A DNA stretch of 46,002 nucleotides from Microthrixaceae bacterium (GCA_947446975.1 CANFHM010000015.1:1-46002), one strand, 5' to 3'. Numbered from the stretch's first letter, positions 16,131 to 25,418 are shown. Notes: generated by a model from the sequence alone, not told the origin. Translations and numbers: made by a program.

Positions 16131-16937
16131 TCACCCGCCCGTCGTGGCCCGCCGGTAGTTCTTCATGTACTCGCGCACATCGGGCGCGTACTGCATGAGG
16201 TTCTGGTTGCGGATCTCGAGCGCCAGCGCACCGGAGAGGCTGGTCGCATCGGTGTTGTGCCACAGGACCTCCTTGGTGGTGCGCAGCCCGGTGGCGGTGT
16301 AGGCGGCCATCTGGCGTGCGTACGAGAGCGCCAGCTCATCGAGCCCGTCGCCGTCGGCCACCCGTGACACCAGCCCCATCTGGAACGCCTCGGCGGCATC
16401 GATGTCGCGCCCGGTGAGGATGAGATCGAAGGCCCGGGCGTTCCCGATGAGTCGGGGCAGCAGATAGGTGATCCCGATGTCGGTGCCGGAGAGTCCCGTG
16501 CGGATGAACGCAGAGCAGAACCGAGCATCGGGTCCGGCGAGGCGGATGTCGGAGGCGCAGGCCAGGGCCAGTCCGCCGCCGAACGCCGGCCCGTTGACGG
16601 CAGCGATGATCACCTGCGGCAGCTCGCGCATATGCACCACGAGGTTCGAGATGAACGTCTGGGCGTCGATCCCGGCACGGACATGCGGATGCTCGCCCGG
16701 CCCGGGAGCGGTGCCCCAGTCCTTGAGATCGAGTCCGGCGCTGAAGCCGCGACCGGCGCCGGTGAGGATCACGACCTTGCAGTCGGTGTCGTTGCCGACG
16801 GCGTCGAGGGCATCGTGGATCTCGGCGACCATCTCGAAGGTGAGGGCGTTGAGCCGATCGGGGCGGTTCAACCTGATCATGGAGATCTGCGGTTCGATCG
16901 ACAGCACCTCGACCATGGACGATGCTCCAGCTGTCAT
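16131..16937 (-). CDS. Enoyl-CoA hydratase/isomerase (crotonase) family protein
   Basis: A 268-residue crotonase-fold protein. The oxyanion-hole segments GFSAGLDLKD (65-74) and NGPAFGGGLALA (115-126) are intact, so acyl-CoA binding is expected. By eye, the positions of the two catalytic glutamates of hydratases (Glu144 and Glu164 of rat mitochondrial enzyme) are Ala124 and Phe144. Asp153 in GLSGTDIG aligns with the conserved Asp of dienoyl-CoA isomerases. Hydratase activity is therefore doubtful; an isomerase or other CoA reaction is possible. A strong GAGGGGGAG site precedes ATG 16937. It lies downstream of the lipoprotein-hydrolase gene on the same strand, 95 bp apart. Confidence 0.92.
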   Translation of the reverse strand: MTAGASSMVEVLSIEPQISMIRLNRPDRLNALTFEMVAEIHDALDAVGNDTDCKVVILTGAGRGFSAGLDLKDWGTAPGPGEHPHVRAGIDAQTFISNLVVHMRELPQVIIAAVNGPAFGGGLALACASDIRLAGPDARFCSAFIRTGLSGTDIGITYLLPRLIGNARAFDLILTGRDIDAAEAFQMGLVSRVADGDGLDELALSYARQMAAYTATGLRTTKEVLWHNTDATSLSGALALEIRNQNLMQYAPDVREYMKNYRRATTGG

Positions 16938-17032
16938 TGCTCCCCCTCGGTTGCCGGCGTCGCCGATGCGGCGACAGGCGCGCAACCTACTGCGAACCCG
17001 GTCCCGACGGGAGCGACCGCAGCGAGGGCGTC

Positions 17033-18148
17033 TCAACCGTGGGAGGCCACGGGCCGGAGTGGGGCGACGAGGGAATCGGCGGGGATGCGATCCCGCGCGG
17101 CGGTCACCGAGCGGAGACGCCAGGCGAACATGTCGGCCACCAGCGCGCCGACCGGGCCGATCGCCCGGGCATCGGTGACGGCACCGAGATGCGTGACCCC
17201 GTCGACCGCCACGAGCGAGGCCGGGCCACTGTCCAGACGCACGAGCTCCTCGCCATACCGGAACGGGTTCAGTTCGTCATCAGTGGCCTGCACCACCAGC
17301 AGCGCCGGTCGATCCGGGGCGAACCAGCGACCACCGAACGTGCTGTAGCGGCCCGACACGGCAACGACGGCCCCGATCCGGTCGTCCCGGTAGGCAGGGG
17401 CGAAACCGACGAGGAGCGCGGTCTGGGCGCCGTCGGAGTGTCCCATCACGCCGACCGGGCCGGGGTCGATCGCTCCGGCGATCGGATCCCCGTCCGATGG
17501 ATGCGTGAAGGTCTCGATGATGAACCGCATGTCCCGTGCCTGCTCGGGCTCATCTCCCTCGATCGCCGGCGCATCGACCGTGTTCGACGAGAGCGGGAAC
17601 TCCGGTGCGATGACGACGAAGCCGGCGGCGGCGAGCTCATGGAGCAGACCGGCGTAGGTGGCCGCCGAGGCGTCGAGACCATGGGCGAACACGATGAGCG
17701 GCCACCGACCCGCCGGTGGGGCGTCCTCGACCTCTGCGCTCGCCGGATCCGTCACGGCCGCAGCAGAATCCTCGGAACGGATCGGGTAACGGATCGTGAG
17801 CGGGAGCGAGCGTGACTCCGTCGGGCCGTGATCGCCACGTGCACCGGTCGAGCGGGTCGGATCGATGAGCGTCCGATGCGTCACGCCGACGCTGACCGGT
17901 GAGATCGACGACGCCGTGACCGATGACGCCGTGACCGATCCGCGATCACCCGGTGGTGCGGTGCTCACGGCGGTGTCGGTCCCCGCGTCAGATGTTGCGC
18001 CACCTGCTCGGGCACGGGAGGTCCCATCGCACCCCGACACGACGAGCATCAGCACCAACAGCAGCGCCGCCGGCACCAGCAGCACCGGCGGCGGTGCGAG
18101 ATCGGCGGTGCGAGCGCGGAGCGACTGCACTGGTGAACGTCGGGACAT
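17033..18148 (-). CDS. Alpha/beta hydrolase lipoprotein (PAF-acetylhydrolase/dienelactone hydrolase-like)
   Basis: A 371-residue exported lipoprotein. The signal ends in VVSGC with Cys40; a Ser/Thr-rich spacer follows. The hydrolase domain has WPLIVFAHGLDASAATYAGL (oxyanion region), the nucleophile elbow GHSDG with Ser238, an acid in VVQATDDELNPF, and a histidine in DGVTHLG. The order resembles platelet-activating-factor acetylhydrolase and related lipases. A 15-bp tandem repeat at 17910-17939 doubles the spacer pentapeptide. Start choice is between ATG 18148 and 18157; GGAGGAG overlaps both and does not settle it. It diverges from cydA. Confidence 0.87.
   Translation of the reverse strand: MSRRSPVQSLRARTADLAPPPVLLVPAALLLVLMLVVSGCDGTSRARAGGATSDAGTDTAVSTAPPGDRGSVTASSVTASSISPVSVGVTHRTLIDPTRSTGARGDHGPTESRSLPLTIRYPIRSEDSAAAVTDPASAEVEDAPPAGRWPLIVFAHGLDASAATYAGLLHELAAAGFVVIAPEFPLSSNTVDAPAIEGDEPEQARDMRFIIETFTHPSDGDPIAGAIDPGPVGVMGHSDGAQTALLVGFAPAYRDDRIGAVVAVSGRYSTFGGRWFAPDRPALLVVQATDDELNPFRYGEELVRLDSGPASLVAVDGVTHLGAVTDARAIGPVGALVADMFAWRLRSVTAARDRIPADSLVAPLRPVASHG
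17910..17939. repeat. Two 15-bp tandem repeats in the hydrolase spacer
   Basis: Perfect in-frame copies at 17910-17924 and 17925-17939, giving a doubled VTASS in the flexible spacer after the lipid anchor. Confidence 0.85.
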
Positions 18149-18196
18149 CTCCTCCATGATGACCGCATCACGCCCGGAGCGGACCCCACCGTTCAC

Positions 18197-18202
18197 TACG
18201 AT
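18197..18202 (+). promoter_or_regulatory. Candidate -10 box (TACGAT) of the cydABDC operon
   Basis: TAnnnT hexamer 29 nt before the cydA ATG, predicting a leader of about 23 nt that contains the GAAGGGG ribosome site at about 18217-18223. Confidence 0.4.
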
Positions 18203-18231
18203 GCTCCCGTCGCCGGTGAAGGGGTGCTCCG

Positions 18232-19641
18232 ATGTCAACCGAACTCCTCGATCGCATCCAGTTCGGCCTCACCGTCAGCTTCCACTTCATCTTCCCGCCA
18301 CTCTCGCTCGGCGTCGGTCTGGTGCTGATCATCTTCGGCGTGAAGTCCGTGCGCACCGGGGACCCGAGATGGCGCCAGCTCTCGACGTTCTGGGTGAAGA
18401 TCTACGGGCTCATCTTCTCGATGGGCATCGCCACCGGCATCGTGCAGGAGTTCGAGTTCGGCACGAACTGGTCGGCGTACTCGCGCTTCGTGGGCAACAT
18501 CTTCGGCAGCCTCCTCGCCGCCGAGGGGATCTTCGCCTTCATGCTCGAGGGCGGCTTCCTCGGGCTCATGCTGTTCGGGGGGACCCGGCTCGGCAACCGC
18601 CTGTGGCTCTTCGCCACCACCATGGTCGTCCTGGGCGCCACGTTCAGCGCCACCTGGATCGTCATGGCGAACTCGTGGATGCAGACCCCGCAGGGATTCG
18701 AGATCAAGGACGTCGGTCAGGGTTCGCAGGCCTTCATGACCAGCTTCCACGATGTCGTGTTCACTCCATCGTTCGTCCCACGCATCCTGCACCTGCTCGC
18801 CGCATCCTGGATGGTCGGCACGTCGATGGTGCTCAGCGTGGGCGCCTACTACCTGCTGCGCAGACGCCATGTGGAACTCGCCCGCACCATGATCCGGGTG
18901 GCGCTCCCGCTGTTCACGGTGCTGGCCATCGCCCAGGTCGCACTGTTCGGCGCCAACCAGGCCGTCGAGGTCTCGAAGCAGCAACCGGCGAAGCTGGCGG
19001 CGATGGAGGGGGTGTACACCACACGCACCTGCGCCCCGATGTACATCCTCGGATGGACCGATCAGTCCACCCAGCGCACCACGGGGATCGCCGTCCCGTG
19101 CCTGCTGAGCTTCCTCACCGATCAGAACTTCGATGCCCCGGTCACCGGGCTCGAGGCCACCCCACAGTCCGATTGGCCGCAGGTGAACCTGGTGTTCCAG
19201 ATGTACCACCTCATGATCAACCTCGGGATGCTGTTCATCGCCATCGGCCTGGCGGGATGCGCGCTGTGGGTCTGGCGACAGAAGCTCTGGACCAACCGAT
19301 GGATGCTGCGGGTCCTCGTCGCCTCGGTGTTCCTCACCGAACTCGCCACCCTCTCGGGATGGTGGACCGCCGAGTTCGGTCGCCAGCCCTGGATCGTGTG
19401 GAACGTGCTGCGCACGGCCGGCGCCCAGTCCCCGAACGTCGGCACCGGCCAACTGATCTTCTCGATCAGCATGTTCGTGGTGCTGTACATCGTGGTGCTG
19501 TACACCTTCCTGCGCCTGCTCGATCGCCAGATCAAGCAGGGACCGCCGCCTCCCTCGGACGAGGACGAGATCGCATCACTCCCCGATTCCTTCGGTGAGA
19601 TCTTCCGCCGACGCTCACGTGTCTCGAGCGGGGTCGACTGA
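18232..19641 (+). CDS. cydA: Cytochrome bd quinol oxidase subunit I
   Basis: A 469-residue heme-binding, quinol-oxidising subunit of cytochrome bd, in the cytoplasmic membrane. His18 in FGLTVSFHFIFPP is the axial ligand position of the high-spin heme. FEFGTNW and the glutamate-rich helix, KQQPAKLAAMEG (start of the Q-loop), the helix with QMYHLMINLG (heme b558 Met) and GRQPW (383-387) are all present. At 469 residues, against about 520 in E. coli, it is of the short Q-loop type. Two cysteines 23 residues apart in this loop (TRTC and AVPC) could form a disulfide, as reported for the mycobacterial enzyme. First gene of cydABDC. Confidence 0.97.
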   Translation: MSTELLDRIQFGLTVSFHFIFPPLSLGVGLVLIIFGVKSVRTGDPRWRQLSTFWVKIYGLIFSMGIATGIVQEFEFGTNWSAYSRFVGNIFGSLLAAEGIFAFMLEGGFLGLMLFGGTRLGNRLWLFATTMVVLGATFSATWIVMANSWMQTPQGFEIKDVGQGSQAFMTSFHDVVFTPSFVPRILHLLAASWMVGTSMVLSVGAYYLLRRRHVELARTMIRVALPLFTVLAIAQVALFGANQAVEVSKQQPAKLAAMEGVYTTRTCAPMYILGWTDQSTQRTTGIAVPCLLSFLTDQNFDAPVTGLEATPQSDWPQVNLVFQMYHLMINLGMLFIAIGLAGCALWVWRQKLWTNRWMLRVLVASVFLTELATLSGWWTAEFGRQPWIVWNVLRTAGAQSPNVGTGQLIFSISMFVVLYIVVLYTFLRLLDRQIKQGPPPPSDEDEIASLPDSFGEIFRRRSRVSSGVD

Positions 19642-19642
19642 C

Positions 19643-20662
19643 ATGTCGCTCGAACTCATCTGGTACGTGCTGTACGTCATCATCATCTCGGGCTACGCCA
19701 TCCTCGACGGCTTCGATCTCGGCGTCGGGATGCTCTCGCCGTTCATCGCCCACACCGACACCGAGCGACGGATCATGCTCAACGCCATCGGACCCGTCTG
19801 GGACGGCAACGAGGTGTGGTTGGTGCTCGGTGGTGGCGCCCTGTTCGCAGCCTTCCCGCTCGTGTACGCCAGTCTGTTCAGCGGGTTCTACCTGGCGATG
19901 ATGCTCGTCCTGCTGGTGCTCATCGGTCGCACGGTCGCCATCGAGTTCCGTTCCAAGCGCGAGAGCCGACGCTGGCGCGCCGGGTGGGATCTCGTGTTCT
20001 CCGGATCCTCCTTCGGCATCACCGTGCTGCTCGGTGTGGCCCTGGGCAATGTCATCCGTGGCGTCGCCCTCGATCAGAGCGGGACGATGGATGTCGGTCT
20101 CCTCGATCTGCTCAACCCGTTCTCGCTCGCCGTGGCCGTCACCGCAGTGGCGATGTTCATGCTGCACGGGAGCATCTTCCTCAGCCAGAAGGTGGAGGGC
20201 GACCTGCTCGACCGGGTCACGATGCTCGTCCCCCGCCTCATGATCGGCTTCTTCGTGCTCATGACCGGGCTGATCGGCTGGACCCTCCTGCGCACCGAGA
20301 CCTTCGCCGACAACTACCGGGACCGACCCTGGATCGCCGTGTTCCCCGTGCTGGCGCTGGCTGCTGCACTCACCGCATGGCGCCAGATCCGACGCACCCG
20401 GTACTTCACCGCGTTCCTCGCCTCGGCCACGATGATCGCCGCACTCCTGTGCGCGGTGGCGGCCGGGCTCTACCCGGTGATGATCCCCTCGGCCACCGAT
20501 CCCGCCTTCAGCCTCACGGTGCACAACGCGTCGGCCGCCGACTCCACGCTCACGGTCATGCTGGTGTTCGCCGTCATCGGCATGCCGTTCGTGCTGCTCT
20601 ACACCGCGGGCGTCTACTACTTCTTCCGGGGCCGGGTCCGACTCGACGAAGAGAGCTACTGA
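19643..20662 (+). CDS. cydB: Cytochrome bd quinol oxidase subunit II
   Basis: A 339-residue polytopic membrane protein. It begins ELIWYVLYVIIISGYAILDG and contains FDLGVGMLSPFI, the conserved GPVWDGNEVWLV segment and MFMLHGSIFL. These are the diagnostic blocks of CydB, which pairs with CydA in the heme-bearing oxidase. It starts 1 nt after the cydA stop, so the two are translated together. No cydX-like small gene fits in the 38-bp gap before cydD. Confidence 0.97.
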   Translation: MSLELIWYVLYVIIISGYAILDGFDLGVGMLSPFIAHTDTERRIMLNAIGPVWDGNEVWLVLGGGALFAAFPLVYASLFSGFYLAMMLVLLVLIGRTVAIEFRSKRESRRWRAGWDLVFSGSSFGITVLLGVALGNVIRGVALDQSGTMDVGLLDLLNPFSLAVAVTAVAMFMLHGSIFLSQKVEGDLLDRVTMLVPRLMIGFFVLMTGLIGWTLLRTETFADNYRDRPWIAVFPVLALAAALTAWRQIRRTRYFTAFLASATMIAALLCAVAAGLYPVMIPSATDPAFSLTVHNASAADSTLTVMLVFAVIGMPFVLLYTAGVYYFFRGRVRLDEESY

Positions 20663-20700
20663 GTCCCGGCTGTCGCCATCGACACGAGGACTCCTCCACC

Positions 20701-22407
20701 ATGTGGCCACGACGGTTCCTGCGCACCGACCGCATCGCCGCGCGTGACCTCGCGGTGTCGATGGGCTGTTCGGCCGCCGCGGCACTCGGCCTCGCCCTCG
20801 TCACGATCCTGCTGGCCCGGGTGATCGCCGCAGCGTTCATCGATCATCGCGATCTCGCCGCGCTCCGCGGGACGTTCTTCGCCATCGCAGCGATCATCCT
20901 CGTGCGCACCGCACTGCTGTCGGTGCGCGAACCGTTCGCCCAACGGGCGAGCAACCGCTACCGGGCGGCGCTGCGACCGCGGCTGCTGACGGCGCTCGCG
21001 CAGCGGGCCACACGCGCCGATCATCCCTCGAGCGCCGCCTCGCTCGCCCTCGCGGGACCCGGCCTCGACGCCCTCGACGAGTACGTGACCCAGTTCCTCC
21101 CGGCGCTGGCGCTCGCCGCGATCGTTCCCGTCATCGTGGTCGCCCTGATCGCCATCCTCGATCCGTGGACGACCCTCGTGCTCGCCGTGGCCGGGCCGTT
21201 GCTCATCACGCTCCTCGCGGTGATCGGGCGACGGACCCGTGACCTCGCCGCGGCACGATTCCGGGAGCTCTCCTGGCTCGGCGCGCTCTACGCCGATCTG
21301 CTCAGCGGCCTGGCCACGCTGAAATCCTTCGGCCGTGAACATGATGCGCTCGACACCATCGAACGCACGAGTGCCGAGTTCGGCCGATCGAGCATGGCCG
21401 TGCTGCGCACCGCGTTCCAGACCTCCTTGGTGATCGAATGGGCGGCCACTGCATCCACCGCCCTGGTCGCCGTGGAGGTGAGCTTCCGACTCGTCGATCA
21501 TCGGATCCCGTTCAGCACGGCGCTGGCCGTGCTCATGCTCACCCCCGAGTTCTTCGCCCCGCTGCGCACCCTGGCCGGCGCCTACCACGCCGGCCAGACC
21601 GGCACCGCGGCGCTGGCCTCGATCGATGAGGTGCTCGACGGGGAGCGTCCGAGCGACTCACCCACGAGCAGCACCGCGACGAGCAGTACAGCCGCGGGCG
21701 GCCCGATCACCATGGCGCTGGGCGCTGAGCGATCCCCGTCGACGCCACCCTCGATCCGCTTCGCCGACGTGAGCTTCCACCACACCGATCGATCCGGACC
21801 CACACTCGTCGGTCTCTCGTTCGACATCGCCGCCGGCGAGACGGTGGCGCTCGACGCCCCGAGCGGGAGTGGGAAATCCACGGCGGTCTCCCTGCTCCTC
21901 GGCTTCGAACGCCCCGATGAGGGTTCGGTCCTCATCGACGGGGTCGATCTCACCGAGCTCGACCCCGGGCAGTGGCGATCCCGCGTGGCGTGGGTCCCAC
22001 AGCACCCCACGATCCTCGCCGGCACCATCGCCGACAACATCGCCCTCGGCCGCCCCGGAGCAACGAGGTCGGCGATCATCTCCGCCGCCCGCCACGCCGC
22101 CCTCGATGACGTGATCACCGCGCTGCCCGCGGGCTACGACACGCAGGTCGGCGAGGGCGGGGCCATACTCAGCGGCGGTCAGCGCCAGCGTCTCGCCCTC
22201 GCCCGCGCCCTGCTGCGCGAGTCACCGGTGATGATCCTCGACGAGTTCACCGCCGGACTCGATCCCGTCACCGAACAGCGGCTCCTCGCCACCATGGCGC
22301 CGATCCTGCGGGATCGCACGGTGCTGCTCATCACCCATCGACCGACCGTGCTGGCCCTCGCCGATCGGGTCGTGACCCTGGCAGCATCTGCACCGGAGCC
22401 CCGATGA
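20701..22407 (+). CDS. cydD: ABC transporter CydD, cytochrome bd assembly
   Basis: A 568-residue half-transporter. Residues 1 to about 310 are membrane helices; a Ser/Thr/Pro-rich linker (about 318-356) leads to the nucleotide-binding domain. CydDC exports cysteine and glutathione or handles heme, and is needed to assemble cytochrome bd. The Walker A reads APSGSGKS (386-393), with Ala in place of the usual first Gly, an allowed variant. The signature LSGGQRQR starts at residue 490. Walker B ends in Asp514-Glu515 followed by Phe instead of the usual Pro or Ala. The switch histidine is in ITHRP. The stop overlaps cydC by ATGA. Confidence 0.95.
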   Translation: MWPRRFLRTDRIAARDLAVSMGCSAAAALGLALVTILLARVIAAAFIDHRDLAALRGTFFAIAAIILVRTALLSVREPFAQRASNRYRAALRPRLLTALAQRATRADHPSSAASLALAGPGLDALDEYVTQFLPALALAAIVPVIVVALIAILDPWTTLVLAVAGPLLITLLAVIGRRTRDLAAARFRELSWLGALYADLLSGLATLKSFGREHDALDTIERTSAEFGRSSMAVLRTAFQTSLVIEWAATASTALVAVEVSFRLVDHRIPFSTALAVLMLTPEFFAPLRTLAGAYHAGQTGTAALASIDEVLDGERPSDSPTSSTATSSTAAGGPITMALGAERSPSTPPSIRFADVSFHHTDRSGPTLVGLSFDIAAGETVALDAPSGSGKSTAVSLLLGFERPDEGSVLIDGVDLTELDPGQWRSRVAWVPQHPTILAGTIADNIALGRPGATRSAIISAARHAALDDVITALPAGYDTQVGEGGAILSGGQRQRLALARALLRESPVMILDEFTAGLDPVTEQRLLATMAPILRDRTVLLITHRPTVLALADRVVTLAASAPEPR

Positions 22408-24128
22408 ACGCCGTGCGCGCCGTGCTCCGCGACATCGGCGGCCACCGTCGATGGGTGCTCGTCACCGCCCTGCTCGGCGCGCTCGCCTCGGGTTCCGGCA
22501 TCGGTCTCGTGGCGTTCTCCGCGGTCCTCATCTCCCGCTCGGCGCTGCTGAGCTCCACCGCGTCACTCGCCCTGCTGATCGTGGCCGTGCGGTTCTTCGC
22601 CACCACGAGGGTCGTGCTGCGCTACACCGAGCGGGTCGTCGGTCATCTCGCCACCTTCCGACTCCTCACCCGGCTGCGCACCTGGTTCTTCGCCTCGGCC
22701 ATCCCGATCGCTCCCCGGGGCCTCACCGACCATCGCACCGGCGAACTGCTCGACACCATCCTCGACGATGTCGACACGATGCAGGACGTGCCGCTGCGGC
22801 TCGTGATCCCGCCGCTGGTCTCGATCAGCACGATCATCGTCGCCGTGGTGGTCATCGCCGCCTCGAGTCCGCGCTCGGCACTGATCCTGCTGATCATCGC
22901 CGTGCTCACCGCCGTGGCCCTCCCGACCCTGCTGCACCGCCGCTCGAGGAGCGCCGCCCCGACGATCACCGGGGCCCGATCCGCCGCCGCCGCCGATCTG
23001 CTCGAGACCCTCGACGGGGCGCGGGAACTCATCGCACTCGACGCGCTCGCACCCGTGCTCCAGCGCCTCGAGACGCACGAGGTGGAGGCCGATCGGGCCC
23101 GCCTCAGCCTCGCCCGGACCCGCAGCGCCGGGGCCGCGCTGCTCGCGCTGGCGGCGGCGGGCACCGCGCTCCTCGTCACCGGCATCGCCATCACCGAGGT
23201 CGCGTCCGGTGCCCTGCCCGGAGAACTGCTGGCGCTCATCCCGCTGGTGGCCATGGCCACGTTCGAGTCGATCGCCCCGCTGTTCCCGATCCTCGACACC
23301 CTCGATCGCAGCTCGGCGGCCGCCATGCGCATCCGGGCACTGGCCACCACCGCGTCGGCCACACCCACGATCACCACACCCACGATCGGCACGGCGACGG
23401 TCACGGCGACGGTCACGGCGACGGGCACGGCGACGAACGCGGCGACGAACACCACTGTCGGGCCGCCCGCCGGTGCGCTGGTGCTCGAACATGTGCGTCA
23501 CGCCCACCGCCCCGATCATGAGGTGCTGGTGGATGTCTCCTGCACGATCGCCGCCGGCAGCGTGGTCGTGATCACCGGTGAGAGCGGTTGCGGGAAATCC
23601 ACGCTCGTGGATCTCCTCCTGCGCTTCGACGAACCCGGAGGCTCCATCCGCCATGACGGGGTGGAGCTCACCGAGCTCGACCCGTCAGTGGCCCGCAACT
23701 GCGTCGCGGTGGTCCGCCAGCGCGACCACATCTTCGACACCACCATCCGCGACAACCTGGCGCTCGCCGATCCCGACGCCTCCGATGAGGAACTGCTCGA
23801 GGTGCTCGCCGTCGCCGGTCTGGCCGATGTCGTCGGCGCACTGCCGGCCGGACTCGACACCCGCACCGGCCCCGATGGATCCGAGCTCAGCGGCGGCGAG
23901 CGTCAGCGGCTGCTGATCGCCCGGGCGATGCTCGCCGATCGCCCGATCCTCATCCTCGACGAGGCCCTCGAGCATCTCGACGGCACGCGACGGACCGAGG
24001 TGCTCGACGCGGTGCTCCGTCGCCGCAGGGGTCGGACCACGATCGTCATCTCCCATGATGATCCAGCCGTCGCCAGCCCGGGCCTGTGGCTCGAGCTCCG
24101 CGACGGCCGGTTCACGACGAGGGCTTGA
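22404..24128 (+). CDS. cydC: ABC transporter CydC, cytochrome bd assembly
   Basis: A 574-residue partner of CydD with an N-terminal membrane domain (RVVLRYTERVVGH is typical of CydC) and a C-terminal ATPase. Walker A is GESGCGKS starting at Gly392, the signature is LSGGERQR, and Walker B is ILILDEALEHLD. Between the domains, residues about 319-349 form a Thr/Ala/Val-rich linker. It is encoded by 15-bp and 12-bp tandem repeats. The start overlaps the cydD stop by 4 bp. The last 17 bp overlap the convergent saccharopine-dehydrogenase-like gene. Confidence 0.95.
   Translation: MNAVRAVLRDIGGHRRWVLVTALLGALASGSGIGLVAFSAVLISRSALLSSTASLALLIVAVRFFATTRVVLRYTERVVGHLATFRLLTRLRTWFFASAIPIAPRGLTDHRTGELLDTILDDVDTMQDVPLRLVIPPLVSISTIIVAVVVIAASSPRSALILLIIAVLTAVALPTLLHRRSRSAAPTITGARSAAAADLLETLDGARELIALDALAPVLQRLETHEVEADRARLSLARTRSAGAALLALAAAGTALLVTGIAITEVASGALPGELLALIPLVAMATFESIAPLFPILDTLDRSSAAAMRIRALATTASATPTITTPTIGTATVTATVTATGTATNAATNTTVGPPAGALVLEHVRHAHRPDHEVLVDVSCTIAAGSVVVITGESGCGKSTLVDLLLRFDEPGGSIRHDGVELTELDPSVARNCVAVVRQRDHIFDTTIRDNLALADPDASDEELLEVLAVAGLADVVGALPAGLDTRTGPDGSELSGGERQRLLIARAMLADRPILILDEALEHLDGTRRTEVLDAVLRRRRGRTTIVISHDDPAVASPGLWLELRDGRFTTRA
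23361..23449. repeat. In-frame tandem repeats in the cydC linker
   Basis: Two 15-bp units (23361-23390, imperfect) are followed by five 12-bp units of the type CACGGCGACGGT (23390-23449). They encode a low-complexity linker such as TATV repeated. Copy number is a likely site of strain variation. Confidence 0.85.
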
Positions 24129-25401
24129 TGGCCCGCTTCACCGGTCGATCCCAGCCGGGCTGACCGGTTGGCCTGGCCGTGGGCCACAGACCTGGCCCCA
24201 TCTCGAGGATCCCATGATGGGAGCCGTAATCGGCGAGCAGGTTGAGATAGCGGGCGGCGTCGAAGGCCTCCGGCCCTCGAACACCGATCCCCTCCCATCC
24301 ACCGGTGGCGATGAGTTCGAGCGCCACCACCGGGCAGATGGCGGTCTGCCAGAGCACGGCCTGCGAACCCCAGTCGCGCATCGTGGTCTCGTTGTCGGCC
24401 ACGTGGTAGAGGTACACCTCGCGCAGCTCGCCGTCGTAGGTCCCCCGCACCCAGGTGCCGGCGCAGGTCTTGCCATGCATGAGATGACCGAGCTCGGCGG
24501 GGTTGGGCAGCAGGGCGGCCAGCATGTCGCGGGGAGCCACCCGGGCGTCACCGACCTTGATCTTCTCGGTGGAGTCGAGGCCGAGATACGCGAAGGTCTT
24601 CAGCCAGTCGATGAACTCGGCGCCGAGGCCGTACTTGAAGGTCACGCGGTTGCAGTCGACCTCCCGTGGGATGAGCAGCACCTCCTCATGCTCCACGTTG
24701 ACGCACTCGATCGGGCCGATCCCCGCCGGGAAGTGGAAGATCTCGGGCTCGCTGAAGCAGTCGGTGGTGTAGAGCCCGCGCTCCTTCTCCCAGATCACGG
24801 GAGGGTTGAGGCATTCCTCGATCGTGGTCCAGATGGAGAACGTCGGTGCGAAGTCGAGACCGTCGATCGAGAGGTTGGACCCATCTCGCACACCGATCTC
24901 GTCGATGGTGTCGAAGAGCACATCGGCGGCGTACTTGGCGAACACATCGGAGAGACCGGGTTCCACGCCCATGCCGACGAGCGCCAGCAGACCCTTCTCG
25001 CGCCACTGCTGATCGGCGGCCAGCTGGATCTCCCCGAGCGGGGCGCCGACGAGGTTGTAGGGATCGCTCGGATGCGGCTTGCTGAGGGTCATCGCCATGT
25101 CGACGTAATGTGCGCCGGCGGTGAAGCAGGCGTTGAAGATCGGCTCGTTGAGTCGTGGATCGCAGGCGTTGACGACGATGTTGGACTTCGACGCCTCGAT
25201 GAGACGCACGATGTCGGCCTCGCTGCGGGCGTCGACCTTGGCGGCGACGAACCGTCCGGGGTCATCGAGCTCGGCGATGGCCCGCTGCGCCGATTCGATG
25301 GAGATGTCTGCGAGTGTGAACGTGTGGAAGAAGGAACGTGTTTCTGCGATCGAGGCCATCGACGCTCCCACGCCGCCTGCGCCTATCACCAGGATGTTCA
25401 T
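24112..25401 (-). CDS. Saccharopine dehydrogenase family protein
   Basis: A 429-residue NAD(P)-dependent oxidoreductase. The Rossmann motif GAGGVG (7-12) opens the protein, and NACDPRLNEPIFNACFTAGAHYVDMA is the usual second block. The C-terminal catalytic-type domain has the FGLG-like stretch (KYGLG) and ETTMRDWGSQAV. Such proteins include saccharopine and carboxynorspermidine dehydrogenases; which reaction applies here cannot be told. The start ATG 25401 has no clear ribosome site. A 20-bp inverted repeat sits about 20 bp upstream and could be an operator or a terminator of the upstream gene. The 3' end overlaps cydC by 17 bp. Confidence 0.9.
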   Translation of the reverse strand: MNILVIGAGGVGASMASIAETRSFFHTFTLADISIESAQRAIAELDDPGRFVAAKVDARSEADIVRLIEASKSNIVVNACDPRLNEPIFNACFTAGAHYVDMAMTLSKPHPSDPYNLVGAPLGEIQLAADQQWREKGLLALVGMGVEPGLSDVFAKYAADVLFDTIDEIGVRDGSNLSIDGLDFAPTFSIWTTIEECLNPPVIWEKERGLYTTDCFSEPEIFHFPAGIGPIECVNVEHEEVLLIPREVDCNRVTFKYGLGAEFIDWLKTFAYLGLDSTEKIKVGDARVAPRDMLAALLPNPAELGHLMHGKTCAGTWVRGTYDGELREVYLYHVADNETTMRDWGSQAVLWQTAICPVVALELIATGGWEGIGVRGPEAFDAARYLNLLADYGSHHGILEMGPGLWPTARPTGQPGWDRPVKRAIKPSS

Positions 25402-25418
25402 GACTGTCCGTTCGGGGA

